From: Daphnia pulex
Lineage: Eukaryota > Arthropoda > Branchiopoda > Diplostraca > Daphniidae
NCBI RefSeq assembly: GCF_021134715.1
Contig: NC_060022.1
Location: 6,639,001 to 6,703,000 of the forward strand
DNA: 64,000 nt
Direction of reading: 5' to 3'
The notes under the pieces are model-generated. The model was not told where the DNA came from. It searched no databases and saw only the letters and a list, made by a program, of their open reading frames with translations. Positions 46,666 through 59,172 of this stretch are shown piece by piece. The position numbers and the translations under genes are program-made. How positions within the stretch are numbered: the stretch's first letter is position 1; each line of letters begins with the position of its first letter.

Positions 46666-47765
46666 AAGGTCATAACGTCTTTTTTTTATCAAATTCGCGC
46701 GACGACCATTTTTCTCACCCATTCCCCACTTTCAAGAATGAAAGGAAATTTTTTTTGCATCCCTCTATTATAACTCTATTTCCTTTTTCTTCCACTTAAT
46801 CGAAATGCGAAAGAGGTTTGTTAGCCAATGATTGTATTTTTAATTTTTATAAACAAATAACAGACACAAGGATAGATAACAGCTCGAGGAAAGTGGGATG
46901 CACGCAGAACAAGGTGAACGATGGCGGTTATACGGATCTGGATCTCGGTGGCATTGAGGATCAGGGGGAAAATAGCAGACAAGAAATTGTTGCGGTGAAC
47001 GGCGGCGATGTGCTGCAGAGCAAAGATGACGTGAGGTGGACGAAGCGGAAGAACGGAGCCGCGGTGGCGTGAAGAACGGAGCCGCTTTTGACGTGAGATG
47101 CTCAATGGCAGGGATCAAGTTGGTGTTATCTTTGACGACTTGCATGACATGCTATGATGGACTTGTTGATGGTGTCGGTTGTCGGTTCCCTATTTTTTAC
47201 AATTAACAAATTTAGAAAAAAATTCTGATAAAATGTAACGTCAATCCTACTTGATCTTTATGTTGAGGCTCTCTTTCAAGAGATCCTCCCGTGAGGTGAA
47301 CAGCTGCTCAGATGGCATGCGCAAGTAATTAATAGGGTACAACAGGAATCATAAACGTGCTTTTACTCAGAACCAATTCTTTGATCAACAAAGCAGCGGG
47401 TTTGGTGTCAGTAATGGGGAGCATCTCAGAGAACAAGTTCTGAATGACAAATTAATAAAAATCATCAGCAAACTATTTTGTTGCTGGATTAATAGAAACT
47501 TTACTTGATCCCTCGTCGTTTTCAACCTTTTTTCAGACAGCTTTCTAATTTTCGAAACTGGAAAGGCGGTCATAGTTGTGGGATTCAAAAGAGTTTCATC
47601 AGTAAGGGCTGATGATACAATGACTTCTTTCAGCTTAGTCAAAGGTAGAAACAGCCTAAAGAATCACAATAATCAAGTCAACAACAATTTTTCAACCACA
47701 AAACTAGACAAATTCATCTTTTACCTGCTTGTCAAATTTCAAAGTTATTAGGAATGAATTCCCAG
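46666..47765. other. Mostly non-coding; possible orphan exon
   Basis: A minus-strand frame at about 47505-47640 (LPLTKLKEVIVSSALTDETL, FPVSKIRKLSEKRL) may splice at 47505 to 47450-47340 (LPITDTKPAALLIKELVLS, then a stop). Phase upstream of 47660 could not be made consistent, so I do not call a gene. Family not recognised. Confidence 0.35.
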
Positions 47766-48084
47766 CTACATGTCAATTTGTTCAACATTGACTGGTGGCG
47801 AAATTATGTCATCTGACAAAGACTCAATCTCCTGTAAAAAATGAACACAACTGATTGAAGACAATATATACACAAATAAATTGAAGCCATAAATAGTTTT
47901 GATGGAATTTTACCAGATAGCAAGTGTTTGCTTTTAATACCAGGGGAATTGTCACTAGCTTGTACCTGAAAACTGAAGGACCAGCTGCAAATAGAAATGG
48001 TATGGTTAAATTAAAACGATCTCCATTTGCTATAGCCAAACTGCCAAAGTTACCTTTAACAAGCATATGAGGAGTCTTCTCCAT
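47766..48084 (-). CDS. Unrecognised small two-exon protein (about 78 residues)
   Basis: Exon 48084-47914 (MEKTPHMLVKGNFGSLAIAN, then FLFAAGPSVFRYKLVTIPLV) and exon 47831-47766 (EIESLSDDIISPPVNVEQID, stop) join in phase across an 82-bp GT/AG intron. The sequence is protein-like but matches no family I can name. The start is simply the first ATG, and the possible exons at 47340-47640 may belong to the same gene or another. It could also be a remnant of a larger gene. Confidence 0.4.
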
Positions 48085-50115
48085 AGTGATGTTGTACTGA
48101 ATCCTTGATTAATCCATCTTTGAATATTTACAGTAACAGGTTATTATGTTAATCTTCTTTGTCGGACGTATTTTCCTGTAATGACTTCATGTGTACAGAT
48201 TAACTTCACACATGCGAATTTGACCTGGACTAATTTTTCGAAAATATTATATAAAAAACACAATACAACGTCCTCGTCTTAAATTTATCTTACCTTATAC
48301 TACTGAGTAATAGAACAATGTAGGAAAAAGATCGAAATTCGTAAAGGATATACAGTTTAATACCGACCGATCCGAGATTGTGGCCAAATTGACAGATGAC
48401 AGCTAAGTACCAACGTGATGCTAAACAGAATCCCTCAGTGACAGTTTGACACGAAACTTCAAATTTGCTTTCTTTGTTTATCACAAGTTTGAGCAGTATT
48501 TTTGCTGACTTTATGTAAATCACGCCACTCATCATTTAAAGAAATATTAAGAAAATAAAAAAAATCGCTTTATTTGGAAACATCAATTAAAAAGTTATTA
48601 ATGTATCAGTATTCAGTACTATATCATTATTTCGACTAGATTTTTTCTGTTTTGTATCCATCTCTGAACTGCGATTTTTATAGACCCATTTTTTTCTGAC
48701 ACACATTTGAGTTTTGATAATGTCTGTAAAGTTCATCCATATTTACATAATTCCATATCTCGTATCCGTTCAAGTCTCAAAGATTTAAAAAAAAAAAAAT
48801 TCGAATTGAAATTTAAAGGTCATTTGCAATAATATTTATTTTATACGTCGTCATCGACAATCTAAGATTTATTAAAGCGGGAATTCACCTCCACATTTCT
48901 GGGCAGCATTTTTGTAAGCATTTTTGATCTGGTCAAATAATGCAGCAACCGTATCAGAAATTGATTAACATTAACATTAGGACGATCGTTACCCATTAAA
49001 ATCCTTAGAAATGTGGCAAGAACGGCTTGACTTAGGCTACTTTGGGCAGCAGAGTAAGAGTCACGATGGTAGCGGTAGCGGATTCTGCAGGATCCTGCGT
49101 CGAAAGTTAATTATTCTGTCTTTACAAATAAGTAGGTTTTTTTTAACATGGGAGAGATGCATGGCGGATGCGAGTTTTTTCATTTTTCAAAAATAAATCT
49201 TCTATAGAAAATTAAAGTTTAGAACTTTCTTCATCTTAGATAAAAGGCATAGTTGCTGTTGCTGATACTTTATAGACTGAAAAATATATTATGTCGTAGT
49301 ACATAAAACGATCAAAAAGCCTTTAGTGTAAACGTAGGTTTGTCTCACGATATAGCTTTTGGTGGTCAAAATGAAAATTGAAAAGTGGGGTTTTCGCACT
49401 TAACTGTTTTTAGCCATTTATACGAATGAAGTTTTCTTATGATTTTGAATTTATAATCCTTTACTTACTTATCCTTACTTAATGATCTTTACAATCAAGA
49501 GTAGATCGTCTTTCTACGCAGCATTTGAGAAAATGTGAAAAGGGCCGACAGTGGTGTTTTTTTTTCTTTTTTTCGCTGATGTTTTCAGTATTTTCAGGAA
49601 GTCTTATCTCTTATGATGATAAATTCATATTTCGATTTTTCGTGCGAAATCCATACTAACTATCGACAAATAAATGACCAATTAGCTTTTTTCTTGGGAT
49701 CATTATTATTTTACACACTAAATAAGTTACAGCATTTTTAAAAATTTAAGTTGTATTTTTTAAATGTTGAGATGCTTACATTTAAACTATCCTCGAAGAC
49801 ACTAGAAGGTAGCTGTAGGAACACTAGACCTAGATTCATTTTAACTTGTAAATTTTTGACGACACTAGAACTGACTAATTTTTATGTTCTCTAAAGGTTT
49901 ATATGGTCTATAGTGTCTATTCGGTCCATTGTCGCTTTCCCAACTGGACACGCGAGAGAAAAATAAAGGACAGAAAATTAAAAAAATTCTTGGATATACG
50001 TTGGAAGTTCGTAATTTGCGTTTTTTATTACTTGCGCGATTAATTTTCGATCGATCGATTAAAACGATTACACTAAGAATCAAGGGACGAAGGTCTAGAC
50101 GTCTTTTAATTCTTA
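48085..50115. other. AT-rich intergenic region
   Basis: A minus-strand frame near 48870-48960 ends in IKNAYKNAAQKCGGEFPL and a stop; it looks like a coding C-terminus but no start or partner exon is visible. A minus-strand frame at 48290-48535 is of unclear status. Nothing else is recognised. Confidence 0.3.
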
Positions 50116-50915
50116 TTATAACAATAGAAGATGAAACGCTAGGAAAACCGCAAGCAACAAAACAACGTAACCAGACCGATCCACTTCCTTAATTGTTAAC
50201 CAATATCCCAAATCCCAAATAAGATGTCGGATTCCATTCAAATAGTGAAATGAAAATGGCAAGACTACAAGAAATTTTCCAGTCGTGATCATAAACCTGT
50301 TGAGATTCATGCTTTCCAATATTTCCAAATAGTACGGATAGGATTCCGGCAGTAAGATAGCCACTATATAATAAATTAAAGATCTTAAAATCCAAAATGA
50401 ACAACAAACAACTGATAACAGAATATGGCACTTTACCTGTGGCCAATCCAAACGGAATCCCGCAAAGAATTACGCCCGTAAATCGATGCGTCATGGAAAG
50501 AATCATGTTATTTTGGAGCTTATGAATGGAAAGATGCGCAGAGAGTGGTCGTTTCAAACGTCTATTTTTATTTTCAAAATCTTCTCCAACTTTAAGCTCT
50601 GGCTGCTCTGCAACGTTAGGAAAGTTACTGGCTTTGTTACTAAACAAGAATTTCTGCTGCCGCCTTAAATAATCAAAAACGGTTATTTATAAGCCTAATC
50701 TATTCTTATAAATTAAAATAAATTTCCTGTCGATTGATCGTATTGAAAATTCACACCTTACTAATATTGAAGGGGAACATGCATTGATGCTTTTGTATAC
50801 CAATGGGCTGAGTTTTAAGTACCTGTATCCAGAAATAATTACTTGATTTAGAGAACTGTTGGCTTATAAACCATAGTACCGGTAAACGGACAGTTGGAAA
50901 AATTTGCTGTAGCAT
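50116..50915 (-). CDS. SDHC: Succinate dehydrogenase cytochrome b560 subunit
   Basis: Three exons (50915-50755, 50663-50437, 50363-50116) splice in phase to 211 residues. SDHC anchors complex II in the inner mitochondrial membrane, holding heme b and the ubiquinone site with SDHD. Both family signatures are present: RPLSAHLSIHK...SMTHRFTG (RP-L, then S-x2-H-R-x-T) and HYLNGIRHLIWDLG (H-x3-G-x-R-H-x2-W-D-x-G), which includes the heme-ligand histidine region. Three membrane segments are visible: around THRFTGVILCGIPFGLA, MITTGKFLVVLPFSFHYL and SGYVVLLLAVFLAFHLLLL. The N-terminal about 90 residues are a long, less conserved targeting region. Exon 1 uses a GTGAAT donor chosen since it alone keeps phase; the start ATG follows from that. 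Confidence 0.92.
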
Positions 50916-52003
50916 TTTACATTTTACCTTAAAAATAACATAGTGTTGCTTGTTCCTTGTTGCCTGTAACTCTGTAACTCTGAAGACTGACTATTTAATC
51001 ATCTGAAAAACGTAGCCTACGTATTTTTTAACCCCAGGCTAGACAACGTTGACTACCAGGCCTACTGAGAATGGTCCCAAGTCTCCAACGTTAACAATGC
51101 GCAAAAATTTGCCTTGAATATTATATATTAGTCTGTGATTCCAGATGAAAACGCGCATAACCTGAGACGACCATCTCAAATTTAAACGCGATTAGGCTCA
51201 TTGAGATTTTGAAGCAAAATGAGCGAAAATGAGCGCGTTCGGCAGGCTGCGTGAAAGTTTAAAATTTGAATAACTCCGCGCGACTGTGTTATGAATTCGA
51301 TTTAAAAAATGCAAATTGAATACATAACTTGGTTGATTTTTCAATAAAGTTGAAAACCTTCGCTCTAGCCGACGAATTGCAATTTTTTTTTTCAAAACTC
51401 TTCGAGGAAATTTTTTTTTCAATTCAATTATTACTGAATTATTGAAATTCAAATAAAAAAGCTGAAATGGGCATAATCTAACGGGGGAAATTTAATGGAA
51501 ATTTGTTTGTTTATTTCCGAAGGAAAGCGTCGACTTTCAATTCCCATGCAACTATACGTATATAAAGTACTCTAAAATGGTTTCTCTTGTTTTTGAATAA
51601 CTAACTATACACGTTATATGTAATCAATTAGACGGCTATGTTTGGTTCACAGATGGTTCACATTATTTGTTAACGTTACGTTATCGAAAATTAAAGCTTT
51701 CGATTTTTGCTTGTATTTTACGCTGAATCGTGGTGAACCGGTAGATCTTGGTATTAAATCAATATACATGATACATGAATAGTGATGATAACCCGTGCCA
51801 CTAACACATTGCAACCCGGTAGTACCGTAAACCGGTAGGGCACCGTTTAATTGTTAAAATGAAGATGTTTACTGAAGTAACTAAACTAAAGAATAAAAAT
51901 GTCTGATATCTTGATCAAGTTGCTGAAAAATAATTAATTAAATAGCGTCTCATGCTCTCATCATTAGGTAATAAAAGTGAAAGGACATGTATTATTATAC
52001 GAA
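50916..52003. other. Intergenic between SDHC and CD2BP2
   Basis: No gene recognised. A basic minus-strand frame at 51198-51452 has no similarity or splice support. This interval holds the SDHC promoter and the CD2BP2 3' UTR. Confidence 0.35.
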
Positions 52004-53176
52004 TCAAAGGTATAGATCAAAATCGATTCGCCGTGAGGTATAGAAATCTCCTGGTTGTCCGACACGGCGAACCCAAACACCCGATTCAAAGTATCCTTGG
52101 TTTACCTATAAATATGTGGTATATTAGAACAATAATTAGCCAAAGTAACACTAATAATCATATAACAAACCCAGTCAAGCATCTCTGATGTGCTATGCGG
52201 TCCGTGTATTTCTGCATCTTCTTCTTGTTTCCATTTGAATTCCCATTGTACAGTTTCTGGTTTTACTTCGTCTTCTTTAGCTTGACCTTCGCCTTCATCA
52301 AACCGAACCTTCTTGGTAATGGGTTCTCCTTGGACTGACTCCGATTCCCGTTTATTGGAGTCAGCTTTATTTTTTTCATCGAACATATCTCCAAACATAT
52401 CGAGATCATTTGTCGATTGCGTCACAGGTTCTTCTGATTTTTTAATCTTGAAACGTATCCCTTCAAAAGTTTCTTGATAAACATCCATGTTTCCCATATT
52501 AGAAAGAATGCTATTCGCATGTTCAGTTAATTTGGCTATGTTTTCCTTATTCAATTCATTTGTTTGGTGGTCTCCTTCGTCTTGCTGCTTTTTCTTTTTC
52601 TTCCATCGCTCAGATGCTGTTTGAACTTTACCACCTCCTAATCTTTTCAAAGCTTTTAGAACTGTTTCACCAGGTAAAAGTATGGCCAGCATTTCTTTAT
52701 ATACAGGAATGGGATCAAATTTCTTCAAGTAATCATTTGTATCCATACTTTCTTCATCTGATGGATTTTTGTTGGAAGCTGCTTGAGAATTCACTTTAAC
52801 CCAATCTATGTTGTCCAGCCAATGGTCTTTCACTTCATCTTTCTCCCGCTTTCCAAAAATGTATGTCCCTTCTTTATCGAAGTGCCCTTCTTCCATTTCT
52901 TCTTTCATGTTAAATGGTGTAATCTGAACTTCTCCATCAAATTCTTGGGTAGGGTCCTCTTGGCCTGTTGGGACAGTAGAAATGAATTGTGGATAATTTC
53001 TTCGAAACTGATATTTTATTTCTATTACCTTCTATATCATCTTCTCGCATCATCTCATACTTTTCAGTTTTTTCATCATCTTCACCACTGTCATCTCCGT
53101 CAGAAAAATCTCCTTGGTCGACATTTCCTGTTTCTAACGTGTCTTCTTCTAATTCCTGGTGTTTCCTTTTCGGCAT
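52004..53176 (-). CDS. CD2BP2: CD2BP2, GYF-domain spliceosome protein (U5-52K)
   Basis: Three exons (53176-53029, 52964-52171, 52105-52004) splice in phase to 347 residues, like the human 341. CD2BP2 is the U5 snRNP 52K assembly protein that binds PRPF6 and proline-rich ligands. The N-terminus is MPKRKHQELEEDTLETGNVD and acidic; the middle has EVKDHWLDNIDWVKVNSQ, IPVYKEMLAILLPGETVLKA, LKRLGGGKVQTASERWKKKK. The C-terminal GYF domain shows VQWEFKWKQEEDAEIHGPHS, the split EMLDWV-NQGYF, VRRVGQPGDFYTSRRIDFDL. The last intron cuts the GYF motif between W and the GYF triplet. The start ATG lies 145 bp downstream of the DAP3 stop codon on the same strand. Confidence 0.94.
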
Positions 53177-53321
53177 TTTCTTTGATAAAACTCGAATTGA
53201 TTATTCTAGGATAAAGGAGACAAACAGATTTAAAGAACGCGTCTTCTCGATGTATTTTTAAATAAATGATTTCGGACTAAGAATTATTTGACTTTTATTT
53301 TTATTGTTAATAATCATCCAA

Positions 53322-54978
53322 TCAATATGGAGCAACAAGTCTCATTAAACTGTATGGATGCTTGCCACTAGTAAAACTCAGTTCAGCTCGTCCATTGTCC
53401 GTGCGGGCTTTCGGTTGCTGAAGCCAATTTCGTTCAATGTAATAGTCGATTTGCGAACGAAATTCTTTGTCATTATAGTTCTGTACTTCGATCGGGACGA
53501 AAGGATCTAGATGTTCGAAACCCTAGATGGATGGCAACGGAGTTGTTTAATTTGTTGTATGAATACCATAAATTGAAATACTGTTTTTCCAAGAAGATAT
53601 CTAGGCAGAGGTGATTCACGCAGTTCCGGAGGATGAGCCGATGGATCAACTGATACTACGACGGCTCCGTTATTCTAAATTCAACCCATATTTTGAAATC
53701 AAATAACATTCCAATAATCACTATTTATGTTTTATACCCAATCATTTCTTGTAAGAGACAATAATGCATCCGTTAGCAAAAAGTCTGAGGGTAAAACCAT
53801 GGATTTGTCTTCCCTGATCACGTTCGATTTCCGTGAAAAGAAAGAATTAAATCCATCGATAACCACGAGAACGCGGCATCTGCGTAAGATAACCGTGGTT
53901 TAATATGATTCAAAATTGCATTATGAAACGTACTGTTTGCTTGAAGCGGCTTTTTTAAGTTCATCTAACAAAGCAACAATACAACCAGTTGCATATTTGG
54001 CCCTGTTGAGACCCAAATCTATCAATTCACTCAGAGGAGATCCTTCAGCAGTCACTTCTCGTTTACTCCAAGTGTAGGTGTTACTTGTCTTCAGCTGTTA
54101 TTTTAAGTTCAGAAAACCCATAATGAGTACACATAGAAAAGCATTGGCTTAAAACTACTGAATACAAAAAGAACATATAAATATGTTTATATCACCTCTA
54201 ATTTATCCAACAGATGTCCATTCTGTGTGCTAAAATGCTTTAACCATTCTACTGCTTCAATTGGTTGATCATACTTATTTGCATGAACTGATGAAGGAGT
54301 GGCAACCTTCACGTATTGAAACCATTTGGGAACTAAAAATCAGTTGAATAGGATGGTATTATTAGCACAAAATATTTAGTAATAATCTTCCTTAGTTCTT
54401 ACCCCACGGAACATGAACTAAAACAAATCCAGCACTGCTACCATAATGGACAATATGAGCTAGAGAAAGAGATTTTCCAACTCCAGTCTTTCCATCTGCA
54501 ATAAATGGTGTAATACTTATAAAGGGTTTGTTAACATTATTAAAGGCATGAAAAAAAAGGTAACTTACACAGCACATATCTAAGAACTGGAGCATCAAAA
54601 TTTGTTTTGTTCAGATAATGTATAAGCTCAATTGCAGGCTTTCTTACCATAATACACAATCCATTTAATGTTTCACTTAGCGATTGGTATTCTTTTGGTA
54701 ATCCTCCTCCTGCAAAGAGTTGCTTCTTGACAGGTTCAGAAATACTATAGAAACGGCTATTGTGCTCAACTCTGTGATTTACCTTTTCAATGACATGAGA
54801 ATTATAAGAAAGTTGTTAGAACAATACAACAATGATGAAAACAACTTACTGGATTAGACTCATTGGTTCGAAATATATCATTTGTTATCGATTCTGTTAC
54901 CGGCACCGATTCCGCAGAGATGGATGAAAATCTTCGCCATACTCGAAAAATGTTGCACGTTCTCGAGTAACGCATCAT
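53322..54978 (-). CDS. DAP3: DAP3 / mitochondrial ribosomal protein S29
   Basis: Eight exons (54978-54850, 54782-54569, 54495-54403, 54332-54196, 54094-53934, 53879-53738, 53674-53582, 53522-53322) splice in phase to 389 residues, close to the human 398. DAP3 is a GTP-binding protein of the small mitoribosomal subunit. The N-terminus (MMRYSRTCNIFRVWRRFSS) is basic, as for a mitochondrial presequence. The P-loop is YGKTGVGKSLSLAHIVHYG. Further matches: YDQPIEAVEWLKHF, YTWSKREVTAEGSPLSELID, CRVLVVIDGFNSFFSRKS, GFEHLDPFVPIEVQNYNDKE and IDYYIERNWLQQPKA. A poly(A)-signal-like AATAAA lies about 20 bp after the stop, so the mRNA ends just before the CD2BP2 promoter. Complete. Confidence 0.94.
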
Positions 54979-56307
54979 TTTTAACTCAAAGATTGTGTAT
55001 ATTTAACAGGCAACTGGTTATATTTATTCAATGGGCAAAATATATTTCTCATCTTTGGGAGGTTAAGAGCCTTTTAGGAGGACCCCAGGAGGGAGATGTG
55101 CCGTGCGGGATTATAAGATAATTTTTTCTTAATTTGTCTTCAAGGGGCAGGACAATCATTCATAACAGGTTAACAGCATAGCTGATTTCCCAAAGATAAA
55201 TTACCCAAGCAAGCGTTGAATTCCCGTTTTCAGTAAACTTTGACTGTAGGCCGGAAATAATGGGACCGGAATGGAACTGTTTTTCTTACAATTCCGGCCC
55301 GATTTAATAAAAAACTTGGGGGCTGGAAAAGTTGGGTGCGGAAAGTTTGGGGCCGAATTGACTACGGACCCAGTTGTTCTACATTTCCCACTACATCAAC
55401 CGTCATACGCAACTCTAGAATAAAATATTTCCAGAAGGTGGAAAGCGGGAATATGTCTTGACTATTGTTCGGCCAAGACAAAAAGTTGAGGTAGCCTGAA
55501 GAAAACCATTCGGCTGCGGCTCATCTGGATCTGTGGACAGGTTTAGGACTGTAGGTAAATGCGCCACATTTCTTGAGAAAATACCCTCGCTGGCCCATTC
55601 CAGAATTTTGAGATACTTGGTCGATTTGAGGTTCCCTTCAATACGGCCAATATATCGGGCTAATCGCGAGAAACCGTCCCGCAAGTGAAAACACAGTGTC
55701 GAGCAAATCCAAAGTTGGGTAGCGATATTATTTTTTCCTCTGGCTTCAATTTGAAAATAACAGACGACAATAAAAGAATTAAATTATAATATACAATAAA
55801 AATGAAAAAACAAACAAACAAATAATCAAAATGATATACAATAAAAGAAGGTAGAGAATTCTAAGTATAATTTACCAAAGAAATATAATTTTCACCAATT
55901 AAAATGGTGTTTCTCCAAAATGAAAATGAATGATTTTGGAACTCCGTAGCAAACATGTCCTTATCGCTGTTGAACTCGTGTATAAATGAATACTGTTGGC
56001 CAAGAAATATTCCCCTTGTATTTTTTTGGTCTGTCTCTCATCAATTTCGGTACGCAAACCAAAATTACCTTGGTTCATAAGTGCAACCATTTTTGGGTAG
56101 AAAAGGGTGCAAAATCCGTGACTCATATGACGAAGGTAAGGATAGAGATTTTAGAAACCAAAATCTGTCCCTTCCCTAAGTGTCCACAATATTCCACAAC
56201 ATTGTTTTTTTTTCTTTTTTTTCATACACTTACCCCATCATTTCAGTAGACTACCTATTCCACTATATGTATAGTTAGTTCAGCATTCTTGGGCATCAGC
56301 GACATAA
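54979..56307. other. Gene-poor region
   Basis: A minus-strand frame at 55415-55684 (RLARYIGRIEGNLKSTKYLK) resembles coding sequence but no family was recognised. An A-rich tract lies at 55760-55870. Nothing else seen. Confidence 0.3.
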
Positions 56308-56540
56308 TGTTTCGTCCCAATCTTAGTCGTAAGCACGTTAGTCTTTCAGAAAGCGCTGGAATTATTGTGCTTTCTTCAGCGGGGATATCTTTCAGAGAAA
56401 TTTCCGCCGCGCTAGATGTTTCAAAATCTGCCGTCCCTTATCGGCACCAATGATTCCGTGAAAGCGGGGAACTCAAAAGGAAATCGGGTACCGGTGGGAA
56501 ACCAAAACTTATTCGTGAGGTTAAGTGTATCTTCCCCTAC
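56308..56540 (+). pseudogene. Tc1/mariner-type transposase N-terminal fragment
   Basis: One frame reads HVSLSESAGIIVLSSAGISF, REISAALDVSKSAVPYRHQ, then an in-frame TGA, then FRESGELKRKSGTGGKPKLI. This is the paired-like helix-turn-helix DNA-binding region of Tc1-type transposases, with its S-REIA-LGVS and F--TG---R--GSG-PRK spacing. The catalytic DDE part is missing. Dead remnant. Confidence 0.7.
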
Positions 56541-57145
56541 CTTTTTGTCTCACTGTTTTGTTTGTCTCACAGGGAAACTGCAGACTTTGTTCGATGGTAT
56601 ATTCCAGTAAAATGTAAACATAATTCAAACGTATATACTGAAATGCATCTATACATAATTCAAATTCAAAGGGATCTGAACGGCTCCTATCTCCAAACAA
56701 CTTTTTGTCTCAACGACAGAAACAATCATCTCTAGATCAGAAATTCACGTTTTGTAATTTCTAAATCAGTAAGTTGTTATTTGAGGTTAAAATTTGTAAA
56801 ACAGCTTTAAAAATTCATATTGGCAAAACTATATAATAAGAAATGAAAAAACGAGGACTAGTAAAAGGGATAGAGAATACAACGAAAATAACATACCAAT
56901 TTTAATGCCTGGATATGGAGGGGAGAGAATCGTGTCCCATGATACTCCTATCTCTGCTATCAAATCTATATCACTGTGCTACATGGGAGAGAATTTAATC
57001 TTATCTTCTGTCAAAAAGAATCCACCCAGACAGATAAGTATCAAGCAGTGGTGAATTTTGAATGCACACGCTACGCAACTGAATCATTTATTATTTACAC
57101 TTCTAGAACAAATTTGTAAACGGCAGAGTCTTGACTGGTTTTAAA
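56541..57145. other. Intergenic upstream of the cyclophilin-like fusion gene
   Basis: AT-rich, no gene or repeat recognised; holds the promoter of the next gene. Confidence 0.3.
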
Positions 57146-59172
57146 ATGGGAAATAGCAGTAGTTCAGCAGCACAACCATTCTCCTGTAATAATTGCAGCC
57201 AATTATTTAAAATTCTTATTCCAAATCCGTGCAACATAAAGTTATGTCTCATCTGTAATGTGGTAACCTATTAAGTTGTTAATTAAACCGTATAATAAAT
57301 CAACAATATATATTTGATGTTATTGTCGGAGCCAACCTAAAATTATGGATGATATACAACAAACACTTGAGCATAATCTGATGGAATTTTTTATTGTTGC
57401 AGAATCATCACGAAATCTGCTTGCCATGCTTTGGGAATCTATCATCAACCAGTGACGAAAATGACGAGATAAAACAAATTTTTGTTGGTGTCATCTTAAA
57501 AATGAAAAGGCAACGAATCTCTCATATCTCCATTTATGAAACATTAATTGGTTCAGGCTATTAATTCAACGGCTTGAAAAGACATAATGGCTTTATACTG
57601 ATGCCTATGCCTGGATCTGAATTATTAAACTTCTATGTTTTTTGTTTATAATTTAAAGTACTTTCTTTTTCCATGATTTTAATTTTAGTAAGGATAAACA
57701 GCTAACATCGTTGGAAAAAAACATAAGAGAAATCAAAGATACTACTAATTCCGCAAGAGAAATTAAAGAGAAAGAAATAAAAAAATTAATGGAAAATACG
57801 TGAGTTAAGACATACCGTTGGTTCAATTAAAAAAGTCCGAAAAACTTCCAATTTGTAATCAATTTAGTGTATTGCTTCAAAATTGTGTTTTAAAAATCAA
57901 ATCGGAGAAAGTCGTGGTCGAAAAGGAAGCAGCAAAGTTAAAACACGAAAATGGAATTCTAAAAAAAAATATTGAACCAAGTTTTCAAGTAAATCCTCTA
58001 CAGTCTGTGGGAGGACATTTAACTCACGATGAATGTCAACAAAAACTTCATCTTTTGTCGTAAGAACAAACTTAATAAAAAAACGTGCATTTCATTCTGA
58101 TTATAATAATAGAATTTCTTATATTTTAGTGACGAACTTTACAAAAAATCATCGCTTATTGCTACTTATGAAAGGAAAATGAAACAAATAGAACAGGTAT
58201 TTCATCGTCTCATTGCTTCGTCGTGTTGATTTTTAAAACCAACTTTTGCTTTAATTTCTGTTTACGTACCTGGTTCTTTGATATATATTGCACTTTAAAT
58301 CTAAAAATATTCCTTATAGGAAAATAAAGAACTGCAAACAGAAATAAATCGGTGGAACTCACACCAATTAAAGATGGAGAACAGTGGTGAACACGTAAGT
58401 ACGAACAAGTAGAATAAGAACTTTACCGTATATCTTAAAAAATTTAAATTGAACCCATGTATTGCACAAATTAAACTAATGGAAATTGCATTAAAATAAA
58501 GACACAACAGGAGGAACGAACTAGTCTAGATGAAAAAACAGACAGTAATCAGATGCAGACATTTCCGGTACAAGTTCCCCAGCACATTCCAGTTTTACAC
58601 CGAAGCCACTCCACTAGAACGAATTACTTTTTGGATGTTAAATCCAATAGAAACGATTGTTTGCTGGGGAGAATCGTTATCGAATCCAGGCCAGAGAGTG
58701 CTCCAGAAATGTGCCGAGTATTTCACAATTTTGTTTGTGGAATAGGAGGGATATATTTGGGATCCAAAATGATGAAGGTATATAAAAATCCAAGCCAAAA
58801 TCAGAAATATGGCATTTAGACCACATTACTTTTGTTACAGTCATAATTAAAAAGAATAATTACACCTGAAATTTCTATTACCAGGGAATTCAAGACAAAT
58901 ACATCATCTTCCAAAATGCAATTGTGAAGGACGGAGGTGGTGCAATGTTTCCTGCTGATGAAAATGACTTGGTCATAAGACGTGGAGCAATTGGAATGCG
59001 TAGCCAAGGTTTCGAAAACGGTCGCAAACTAGTAAAATCTCAGTTTTACATAGTTCTAAGTGACAATCCTCCAAGTGATGGTCAATTTTCGTATGTATTC
59101 GGATATTTAACTGCGGGATATTCAGTTTGCGATGAACTTAATAAAAAATGGGCCATGGTGAAAATGTCATAA
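57146..59172 (+). CDS. Cysteine-motif / coiled-coil / degenerate cyclophilin fusion protein
   Basis: Exons 57146-57262, 57403-about 57480 (donor unsure), about 57693-57799, 57868-58059, 58130-58196, 58320-58394, 58502-58777 and 58885-59172 join in phase except for the exon 2 donor. The N-terminus MGNSSSSAAQPFSCNNCSQL has a possible myristoylated glycine and CxxC pairs (CNNC, CLIC, then HHEICLPC) suggestive of a RING or other zinc finger. Residues about 65-210 are helical and charged (LTSLEKNIREIKDTTN, EKEAAKLKHENGILKK, YERKMKQIEQENKELQTEI), a coiled coil. The last about 170 residues resemble the cyclophilin fold: TNYFLDVKSNRNDCLLGRIV, IESRPESAPEMCRVFHNFVC, then SQFYIVLSDNPPSDGQFSYV and FGYLTAGYSVCDELNKK, in the positions of QFFICT---LDG-HVVFG-V--G. 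The catalytic arginine region (F-R-IP-F--QGGD) and the tryptophan and histidine of the active site are not conserved, so prolyl isomerase activity is unlikely. It may be a TRIM-like E3 with a binding-only cyclophilin end, which is inference. Confidence 0.7.

Noticed and set aside
51198-51452. Basic 84-codon minus-strand frame
   Set aside because: No motif, AT-driven K/R/F/N composition, and no splice or start support.
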